NCBI RefSeq assembly: GCF_040151475.1
Contig: NZ_JBDKWG010000134.1
Coordinates: forward strand, 1-39,283
DNA length: 39,283 nt
DNA from: CAXBNB01 sp040151475
Lineage (GTDB): Bacteria > Bacteroidota > Bacteroidia > Cytophagales > Cyclobacteriaceae
Reading direction: 5' to 3'
The position numbers and the translations under genes are program-made. A model generated the notes under the pieces. It did not search any database and was not told the DNA's origin. It saw only the letters and a list, made by a program, of their open reading frames with translations. Every line of letters starts with the position of its first letter. The first letter of the stretch is position 1. Shown piece by piece: positions 33,943-39,283 of this stretch.

Positions 33943-34800
33943 CTATTCTCGTTGGTAGTTTGTCTTTTTTAGTGCACTTCTAAATTCCGTCTGAAATAAC
34001 CTCTGCCCACCTTGTCCTGGAAACGAAATTCTGACATCTATTATGTTTTCTAATCCCTGCTCTTTTAAAGTCCAAAAGGCTGAGTCGTAGACTGTTGCTT
34101 TTATTAAAATTATTTTTGTGTCGCTGTTAGCAACTTGATTTATTCTTTCGATTAAGCTCGGAAGTTGAGAATCTAAATCGTTGCTTAGAAGTGAAAGCGG
34201 TAGTTCTGACAAATCAACCAAGTAAAAACCGTCTGCTTGCAGTTTGAGTAAGATTGAACGTTTAATATCGCCGCTGCGTCCGCTTGCAATGAATTTAGTT
34301 TTAAGATCCGGATAAAGTGCTTCTGCAACTCCCAAAAACAAGTAGTCATGCTGATGAACATTCTCATAGTAGAAAAAGCGGCCTAAACTGTCTGGTGGTG
34401 CTTCCGCGATGAGTAAGTATTTTACCTTGTCTGGCTTGTATCTCAATCGTGCTTTTTCAAGCTGCTGCTTAAGTTGTGAAATATCAACTATTGCCTTTGT
34501 GTTTTGTTTAGGTTGCGCTTTCAAAATCGTTGGCTTAATTGTCGGATAATTAGAAGATGTTGTTGTTCGCTTGCTGGAATGAGGAATTGTCCAACCCGAA
34601 CCTTTGCCGCCTGATTGAAAAGCATGGGGAAGTCGTCCTTTGCGTAATATGTCCCGAAGTGGTTTGCCGAGTCTGTCTTTACTGTCCTGAAGAAGCCCTG
34701 CTTTTTCAAGTAGAGCATTTGCTTCAACCGGGTTAATACTTTCTCGTCCTGACCGTGTCAGGTAGTCGTCAAGATATTTAATTATCGCTGTTATACTCAT
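33943..34800 (-). CDS. Uncharacterised protein; possible HTH plus uracil-DNA-glycosylase-like domain
   Basis: A 285-residue protein I cannot assign with certainty. The N-terminal ~75 residues (SINPVEANALLEKAGLL, LRDILRKGRLPHAFQSGG) look like a DNA-binding module. A low-complexity linker rich in Thr, Lys and Pro follows. The C-terminal ~170 residues start KYLLIAEAPPDSLGRFFYY, reminiscent of the GEAPG motif of uracil-DNA glycosylases, and end with RISFPGQGGQRLFQTEFRSAL; the usual catalytic motifs are not clearly present. It is followed by an attC-like element and neighbours AbiH and MNT/HEPN genes, so a defence or mobile-element role is plausible. Confidence 0.6.
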   Translation of the reverse strand: MSITAIIKYLDDYLTRSGRESINPVEANALLEKAGLLQDSKDRLGKPLRDILRKGRLPHAFQSGGKGSGWTIPHSSKRTTTSSNYPTIKPTILKAQPKQNTKAIVDISQLKQQLEKARLRYKPDKVKYLLIAEAPPDSLGRFFYYENVHQHDYLFLGVAEALYPDLKTKFIASGRSGDIKRSILLKLQADGFYLVDLSELPLSLLSNDLDSQLPSLIERINQVANSDTKIILIKATVYDSAFWTLKEQGLENIIDVRISFPGQGGQRLFQTEFRSALKKTNYQRE

Positions 34801-34811
34801 AAAGAGGCATC

Positions 34812-34857
34812 CTAAAGAGTTGCTGCTAACATTTGAGCATATACAGGCGATATATGC
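34812..34857. repeat. Inverted repeat upstream of the UDG-like gene
   Basis: GCATATA and TATATGC pair around CAGGCGA in the interval before the gene at 33943-34800; CTAACATT lies just to the left. It resembles the left half of an attC-like element whose right half has been replaced by repeat copy 3. Confidence 0.3.
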
Positions 34858-34879
34858 CTTATGATATATTTATCAAAAA

Positions 34880-35025
34880 TAATGCATTAATTCTGCTTTT
34901 GAAACATATATAAAAATACCCAACATGCTGCTCTAGGAGTCGAAGCTTTACCAAACCTTGAAGGTTTAGTAAAGCTAGCTAAGATCTATAGCTTCACTGA
35001 TGGGTATTTTGGTATTTCTCTTTTG
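34880..35025. repeat. Long dispersed repeat, copy 3, with palindrome at 34944-34976
   Basis: Left flank shared with copy 1 (TAATG, ATTAAT, CTGCTTTT, TATAAAAATACCC, AGGAGTC in the same order). The palindrome is 16+1+16 with one mismatch. Homology continues into the last codons of the MNT gene. As in copy 1, it lies between the 3' end of one minus-strand gene and the 5' end of the next. Confidence 0.75.
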
Positions 35026-35323
35026 CGTAAAACTCTTTACCCACTCTATTGATGTGGTCAATAAATGAAGGGTTGGTTATTTTGTCATAAATGGAAACAT
35101 CAAACTTGTAGGGCAGCATCAAATCGTCCAAATCAAATTCGATTTTCAACAGTAAACTCAAATCAATATTACTTCCAATTAACGTGAGGTCAATATCCGA
35201 AGCGGGTTTGTAATTACCCATTGCTCTGGAGCCATAAAGCAGGACTTTTTCAATTTGACTGTACTTTGAAAAAACAGCCTTTATGTTGTCTGTATCTTCT
35301 TGTGTTAAACCTGAATGCCCCAT
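34994..35323 (-). CDS. MNT-type minimal nucleotidyltransferase (antitoxin-like)
   Basis: A 109-residue nucleotidyltransferase-fold protein with the GSx10DxD motif: GSRAMGNYKPASDIDLTL, Gly31, Ser32, Asp43 and Asp45 from the chosen start. In HEPN/MNT (type VII) pairs this enzyme AMPylates and silences the HEPN toxin. The frame is open to 35353, but MGHSGLTQED at 35323 begins one base after the HEPN stop and gives a normal N-terminus. It is intact while its partner is frameshifted. Its last codons (EKYQNTHQ) fall inside the repeat. Confidence 0.85.
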   Translation of the reverse strand: MGHSGLTQEDTDNIKAVFSKYSQIEKVLLYGSRAMGNYKPASDIDLTLIGSNIDLSLLLKIEFDLDDLMLPYKFDVSIYDKITNPSFIDHINRVGKEFYAKEKYQNTHQ

Positions 35324-35324
35324 C

Positions 35325-35806
35325 TTATAATAAAAGTTGCCCTTGCTCACCACTTCTTTTGGCTTCCATATTCTTTTGAAATTCTAAAAAGGCAGGGTAA
35401 TAAGCATTAAGTATTTGGGAATAAATCCCCTCGGCAGTCTCTTCATTGTAGGTGTGTGATGTTTTATTTCGACTTCCAATCATTTCCATCCAAACTTTCC
35501 CATCAGAAACCAACTGAAGTTGAAAGGCTTCCCTTGTTGCATCCCTGCTACCTCCGACACTGGTATTGCCCTGATAAATAGCGTAATCTCTCATTACATT
35601 CCAGGCCAATTCATGAGTGTACTCAAATCGTTGAATTAAACCCTCCTTTATAATTTCTTCCAATACATGATCAAATCACGTTCATCAACTGATTCATCCT
35701 CACCGATAAAGTTATGCCTGACGTATTCTACAGCTTGCGTAAGTTTATATAATGCTTTTACAAAATTGGAAAACCTCTGTTCCCATCTGATATCTTGTTC
35801 CATCAT
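35325..35806 (-). pseudogene. HEPN-family partner (HI0074-like), frameshifted
   Basis: From the ATG pair at 35801-35806 the frame reads MEQDIRWEQRFSNFVKALYK and on to ESVDERDLI, then ends early (MYWKKL, stop). The adjacent frame resumes at once with VLEEIIKEGLIQRFEYTHEL and continues AWNVMRDYAIYQGN, SRDATREAFQL and SRNKTSHTYNEET (the RxxxxH-like RNKTSH) to 35325. The two parts join into one protein of about 160 residues, as in the HI0074 substrate-binding/HEPN family, if a single base is missing near 35667-35672. A sequencing error or a true mutation would look the same. Confidence 0.8.
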
Positions 35807-35921
35807 TAATTGGTCATTTCTTCGACAATAATACCAAAGCCAAATTTACTTATTAATCTTCGGATGTTGTAGTCCAACCAAATCTATATCGTTTAATTTC
35901 ATTTTTGAAATAGAGAGTACA

Positions 35922-35950
35922 GATGCCTGTCATCCAGTTCAGAGCATCTA
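35922..35950 (-). terminator. Inverted repeat after the DUF4249 gene
   Basis: AGATGC and GCATCT with a 17-base loop, about 22 bases after the DUF4249 stop. The rest of the interval 35807-35972 shows no gene. Confidence 0.4.
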
Positions 35951-35972
35951 GAAGCCATATAGGTCTGTTCTC

Positions 35973-37157
35973 CTACTCTTCCCAAAAGTCAGGTTTGATG
36001 TTGGTACCGCCATTGGCTACACAATCGACACACCTGAGGGATGTAACTTCAGCTCCACTTACAATTTCAGGATCATCTTCTAAGAACAAGAGTCTAAAAA
36101 ACAAATTTCCATTTTCGATACTTTGCAGCAGTGTCAATTCATAATCCTCCATTAGATCTTCTTTCAAATAAGTCTGCACCGGACATGAAGGATTAGCAAT
36201 TAACTCAAATGGAAGGTTGGCAGTCCCTACATATATCCTCTTTTCTGATAAGCCACTGGCTGAAAAATACCCCAATATCGTTTCGCCGGGATTCGAAATA
36301 TTGGTCACATTGCTTACCACCTTGGCCGGCTGTTTTCCAAACAGTCCTCCTATTTCTTCATTTGCTTCCTTGAGGTATTTCCAAAACAAATATTCCTCTT
36401 CCGAAAGGGTGTATTGTTTAACCAGTGTGCTGTATTTTCTGGTGAAGCGTGCTTCTTCTCCGGTAATAAATCCCAGTTTATGACCCGAAAGGAGATTTTT
36501 GGATAATCCCAAAGTCGTCCCCAGATTTAAGCTTCTCGTTTCAGCACTTTTCCAGCATGTGGTGTTAAACACTTTGGTGGTAGGTGTTATCGAATCCCGA
36601 CCAACATAATCATCAGTAATACCCCTTGCCACGCCAATTCTCCAGGTTTCATCCCATTCAAAACGAAAATATTTAGTTCCATCCTCTGCACCATGATTGG
36701 CAATAAAAAACTGAACTCCATATACGTCATTGTCCTTACCGGTAGTCCCTCTTTTTTCGGCTTTGTAATAGATACTATCAATGACAGGAGAGGCATAAAT
36801 CTTTTGCCAGGCAGATTGATATTGTTGACCAAGGTAATTGAAGTTGAGTCTGTATCGCCTGCCTTCCACACCTTGCATACCAATCGTTTGGTAAACACCA
36901 TCCGATACCTCTGTCAAAGACTCAACCACACCATTTTCTTCTTCTATGGACATATCCACTCCGGAAACAAATTCTGTCTCTTCGTCTATTCCTGCACTTT
37001 TTGTAATTTTTACGGTATATGGCCCGGGCTGATCAGTGATGATGCCATCTACAACAAGAAAGCTATCCCCACTCTCATTAAGGTGAGGGGTGAATGGTTC
37101 CAGGCAGCCATACAGTGCCAAAAAGACAACCAAAAACAGAAAATTAGATAATTTCAT
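35973..37157 (-). CDS. DUF4249 outer-envelope lipoprotein
   Basis: A 394-residue Bacteroidota-specific protein. The signal MKLSNFLFLVVFLALYGC gives lipobox Cys18, followed directly by LEPFTPHLNESGDSFLVVDG and IITDQPGPYTVKITKSAGI, the classic DUF4249 opening. YRLNFNYLGQQYQSAWQKI and CVDCVANGGTNIKPDFWEE are also typical. DUF4249 genes normally accompany a TonB-dependent receptor with a carboxypeptidase-like N-terminus; none is present, so the gene may have been separated from its partner. Function unknown, probably surface binding. Confidence 0.88.
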   Translation of the reverse strand: MKLSNFLFLVVFLALYGCLEPFTPHLNESGDSFLVVDGIITDQPGPYTVKITKSAGIDEETEFVSGVDMSIEEENGVVESLTEVSDGVYQTIGMQGVEGRRYRLNFNYLGQQYQSAWQKIYASPVIDSIYYKAEKRGTTGKDNDVYGVQFFIANHGAEDGTKYFRFEWDETWRIGVARGITDDYVGRDSITPTTKVFNTTCWKSAETRSLNLGTTLGLSKNLLSGHKLGFITGEEARFTRKYSTLVKQYTLSEEEYLFWKYLKEANEEIGGLFGKQPAKVVSNVTNISNPGETILGYFSASGLSEKRIYVGTANLPFELIANPSCPVQTYLKEDLMEDYELTLLQSIENGNLFFRLLFLEDDPEIVSGAEVTSLRCVDCVANGGTNIKPDFWEE

Positions 37158-37260
37158 CGGGCTTCAATTCTTTGTCTCAAATGTACATTAAGAATTGCAA
37201 TGAAAATAGCCTTCCAACACTATAATTGATCAAATGTCTTAAAGATTCGGCAATGATGCT

Positions 37261-37473
37261 CTATTTCTTTTCCTTCATTGAACAAGTAGTCAATCCGAAG
37301 GGAACATATAGTGGGCAAAAGCTTATAAAACTGGTCAATACAAAAATGCCAGCCAAAACCAGTAAAACAACTCCCAATGTACCAGTGATTACATTTGCGA
37401 AGTATAATGCTGCAATAACGATAGCAATAATCACTCTGATTATTTTATCTGCGCTTCCCATATTTTTTTTCAT
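37261..37473 (-). CDS. DUF2892 inner-membrane protein
   Basis: A 70-residue protein with two transmembrane helices: MGSADKIIRVIIAIVIAALY, VVLLVLAGIFVLTSFISF, then the family motif CPLYVPFGLTT. It matches the YgaP-like transmembrane/DUF2892 family, often linked to sulfur or rhodanese functions, but no such neighbour exists here. Confidence 0.88.
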   Translation of the reverse strand: MKKNMGSADKIIRVIIAIVIAALYFANVITGTLGVVLLVLAGIFVLTSFISFCPLYVPFGLTTCSMKEKK

Positions 37474-37966
37474 CTCAAAATAGTTTTAAAATATTAAAAT
37501 ACATTTTCAACGATTAAGACAATACCATAAATTAATACCAGACAGATGATGCAAACAGCTATTAATTTTATGATTTTGTACTTAAGCATTCCAGAGTAAA
37601 TTTCGCACATACAATCTTGTAGATTGGTAACTAAAGTCACCAATTCAAATGATTAATTTCAGTATTATGAGCTTTTTTAGCTTTTAGAGAGTTTATACCT
37701 TGCAGGTCTTGAAAAATATCGACCAACAGTCAGGCATCATGTTAATTACCCACATCAAACCAATAAGACCTTTCCTTCGTCAAGGTGACAAAGTGGGTTT
37801 ATTTAGGATAAACGGATAGCATCGAATGCCTCGCCTTTGCTGGCCTTGTGACCTGCAAACATATCATGTCTCAAGTGCTCATGCCTATTAAAAACCTTTT
37901 CTTTAGAAGATTCCATCTCTAGCGGTTTGTTGGACACAAGTCCAACAAAGGTTAAGTAGCCATACT
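37474..37966. other. Non-coding interval with a strong hairpin and one very short open frame
   Basis: No normal-size gene is seen. A 37-residue frame on the minus strand (37803-37916, MESSKEKVFNRHEHLRHDMF and on) is of average protein-like composition and may be a gene remnant. Just upstream of it is a 10-bp stem with a four-base loop (TTTGTTGGAC, ACAA, GTCCAACAAA; 37926-37949), similar in plan to the hairpin at 10428. Confidence 0.5.
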
Positions 37967-38086
37967 GAAAACTAATGTCTAGCTAAGCTCCGTAGGCTCA
38001 GCGTTTCAAATATCAATAAAAGTATCGTATAGCACTAACCTCGGAAAATAGCTCGGTTGGCCTATGGAGCTTAGCAACTGTTATGG
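37967..38086 (-). repeat. attC-like structured element B
   Basis: The plus-strand left arm is GAAAACTAATGTC, 11 bases and CGTAGGC; the right arm is GCCTATG, 13 bases and GTTATGGGC. A 16-bp arm GCTAAGCTCCGTAGGC pairs with GCCTATGGAGCTTAGC with one mismatch. It overlaps the last codons of the DUF2442 gene, which matches the position of an attC site after a cassette gene. The boxes match those of element A although the variable stem sequence differs. Confidence 0.6.
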
Positions 38087-38346
38087 GCTTTTTCGTTCTG
38101 CTTCAGAGTTAATTCATGAAGAAATTCTGGTGCAAAATCTGCTCCACAATCCCAACCGATTGTCCAGCGATCTTTGGTGAAATTCTTGAAATAGTTTACA
38201 TCCTTCAATGGTTCGAAAACCTCTCCCCAAATTTCATCTTGCAAATCGACAACTCCGGATAGTCCGTCTGAAAAAGTTAACTGTATTTTGTAGTCGTTCA
38301 GGTATTTGGCTTGTTCGACCTTTATAAGTAATGTGTCAGTGTTCAT
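38071..38346 (-). CDS. DUF2442 protein, probable toxin-antitoxin partner
   Basis: A 91-residue protein; YKIQLTFSDGLSGVVDLQDE and WGEVFEPLKDVNYFKNF are typical DUF2442, and TIGWDCGADFAPEFLHEL is the conserved end. Its start codon shares one base with the DUF4160 stop, so translation is coupled. DUF4160/DUF2442 pairs are common on mobile elements and in integron cassettes and are thought to be toxin-antitoxin-like; which is the toxin is not known. Confidence 0.9.
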   Translation of the reverse strand: MNTDTLLIKVEQAKYLNDYKIQLTFSDGLSGVVDLQDEIWGEVFEPLKDVNYFKNFTKDRWTIGWDCGADFAPEFLHELTLKQNEKAHNSC

Positions 38347-38603
38347 CAGTCTAAAGGTTTGATTTTATTAAGTGGTTTTCTTTCTTCTATTCGTTTCCAG
38401 TTTTCTAAAAGTTCGTCTCTGTGTTGATCTAACCAGTCATATACTAAATTCAGAGCGCGTCTTGATATACTTCCTATTACTTCTCCCGTTTCAATATTCA
38501 TAACGGCCTCATAGTCTTGATATTCTATGTGAAAATGAGGTGGATTATGTTCATTAAAGTACATCTTGATAATAATCCCATAAAATCTGGAAATTTCTGG
38601 TAT
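38346..38603 (-). CDS. DUF4160 protein with apparent ATA start codon
   Basis: The conserved family N-terminus is present as PEISRFYGIIIKMYFNEHNP followed by PHFHIEY, but the codon where Met is expected (38601-38603) reads ATA, with an in-frame stop two codons further upstream. A downstream Met at 38564 would remove the conserved first 13 residues. Either ATA (or another weak codon) starts the protein or the gene is damaged. The remainder (VIGSISRRALNLVYDWLDQH) is intact, and it overlaps DUF2442 by one base. Confidence 0.75.
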   Translation of the reverse strand: MPEISRFYGIIIKMYFNEHNPPHFHIEYQDYEAVMNIETGEVIGSISRRALNLVYDWLDQHRDELLENWKRIEERKPLNKIKPLD

Positions 38604-38629
38604 ATTTTCTATTCAAATTCAACACTCTT

Positions 38630-39157
38630 TTAAGTTACCAAATTTACAAAACAAAACATTGAATTCTGAATTAAAGGCTGCTTACAGGTCTTCTTATTAG
38701 TCACCAGCTTGCAGTTTTTCATCAGGACATTCATCATCAGTCCATCACACTCACCAATAACAGTGATTTTCTGTCCTTTTCTCAATTGAGCAACTTTGTC
38801 CTGATCTTCGATATAACACTGTACGCTCCTTATCAGGTCACCAGGTTTCAGGGTAACATATATGTCGTCAAGTATGTCCTTTCCAATACTTTCAATGTAG
38901 CCCTCAACATAGAATTTTTTCCCTTTAAAGTTGTTATCTACAGCTACTTCGTTGCTTGTATATGATGAAACCAGATCACCTGCTGAAATCGTTGCGTTTT
39001 TCCTTTCTTCAATCATGTTTGCTCGTTCCACCGCTGCTATACTATCACGTTGAGCCTGAGTTAACTCGATGTTCAAGGGTTGCTTGGCACTTGAAACCTC
39101 TGAACTACCACTATTTTTATCATCACCAAGGTTTGCAAGCACAATTAAAGAATCCAC
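38630..39157 (-). pseudogene. tRNA_anti-like OB-fold protein, 5' end removed by an IS element
   Basis: An OB-fold protein: ISAGDLVSSYTSNEVAVDNN, FKGKKFYVEGYIESIGKD and LRKGQKITVIGECDGLM are the tRNA_anti-like pattern. Such proteins usually start with a signal or transmembrane helix and then a low-complexity linker. Here the linker (DDKNSGSSEVSSAKQ) is present but only the tail of the hydrophobic segment (LIVLANLG) remains, and the frame runs into the hairpin end of an IS200/IS605-like element at 39153. The apparent GTG start at 39157 is therefore probably not the original. The last ~15 residues after CKLVTNK also look unusual. Confidence 0.65.
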
Positions 39158-39283
39158 CCTCTAAGAAGGTGGACTTGAAAAGCCCCTATAAGGGGCCAAA
39201 ATCCAACTTCTGCTGTTCTTCTACTTTTTCTTGTTTCTCTTGATATTGAACATACTTTCTTATCTTTTCTTCATCAAGACCAA
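39153..39283 (-). mobile_element. Right end of an IS200/IS605-like element, continuing past the window
   Basis: Two hairpins mark the end: TCCACC/GGTGGA (39153-39173) and GCCCCT-ATA-AGGGGC (39182-39196). They follow directly on the stop of a TnpA-like frame. The exact cleavage site cannot be fixed without the other end. Confidence 0.5.
39186..39283 (-). CDS. tnpA: C-terminal fragment of an IS200/IS605-family Y1 transposase (TnpA), partial
   Basis: The last 31 residues of a protein that begins outside the window: GLDEEKIRKYVQYQEKQEKV, then EEQQKLDFGPL and a stop inside the hairpin at 39182-39196. The segment G-x-DEExIRxYVxxQE resembles the C-terminal helix of short Y1 transposases. The call rests on this short segment plus the hairpins. 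Confidence 0.5.
   Translation of the reverse strand, partial: GLDEEKIRKYVQYQEKQEKVEEQQKLDFGPL

Noticed and set aside
37803..37916. 37-residue minus-strand frame after a strong hairpin
   Set aside because: Too short and without a known motif to call a gene; noted only as a possible remnant.
1..39283. CRISPR array
   Set aside because: No regularly spaced direct repeats with unique spacers were seen on either strand.

Overview
The window looks like a chromosomal segment of a free-living, polysaccharide-degrading Bacteroidota bacterium, most like a marine Cytophagales-type organism. Reasons: AT-rich DNA, a TAnnTTTG-type promoter in front of kduI, many lipoproteins, a giant hybrid two-component regulator, DUF4249, DUF1080, planctomycete-type cytochrome genes and a short-chain-type threonine dehydrogenase. 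No rRNA or tRNA gene was seen. All assignments come from reading the translations; no database search was run.

Layout. 0-1 kb: a stand-alone TIR-type putative defence effector. 1-10.4 kb: a carbohydrate/uronate locus on the minus strand (sulfatase, ECF sigma factor, two DUF1080 proteins, a membrane-spanning PLC-like/LamG/winged-helix regulator, kduD, kduI), then a tiny membrane protein and an SMP-30-like lipoprotein. There is no SusC/SusD pair. 10.7-13.3 kb: a two-gene potassium uptake system (ktrA-ktrB type). 13.6-14.7 kb: a Fic protein with putative operator repeats. 14.8-20.7 kb: a three-gene cytochrome/DUF1501/DUF1553 operon. 20.9-23.0 kb (plus strand): an envelope-stress or metal-response cluster (Spy-like, ECF sigma, anti-sigma, CnrX/CpxP-like). 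23.0-27.3 kb: a tiny membrane peptide and a 1357-residue hybrid sensor/AraC regulator. 27.4-30.3 kb: threonine catabolism (divergent Lrp regulator, tdh, kbl). 30.3-32.4 kb: an orphan HicB-like protein and a second sulfatase.

32.5-39.3 kb is an accessory island: AbiH, an unrecognised protein with a possible uracil-DNA-glycosylase-like domain, a MNT/HEPN pair whose HEPN gene is frameshifted, DUF4249, DUF2892, DUF2442/DUF4160, and an OB-fold gene cut at its 5' end by an IS200/IS605-like element that runs off the window. Two homologous structured elements (33809-33936 and 37967-38086) lie directly after minus-strand genes and have the layout of integron attC sites, so part of the island may be a cassette cluster without an integrase in view. 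A separate 33-bp palindrome occurs three times (1092, 32493, 34944) with covarying arms. Two copies share about 145 bp of flanking homology, linking the TIR gene at the left edge with the right-hand island.

How the genes may work together: sulfatases remove sulfate from polysaccharide fragments, DUF1080 proteins may act on oxidised glycosides, and KduI/KduD convert the unsaturated uronate product to 2-keto-3-deoxygluconate. The LamG regulator and the hybrid sensor are plausible sensors for such substrates. This functional link is inference.
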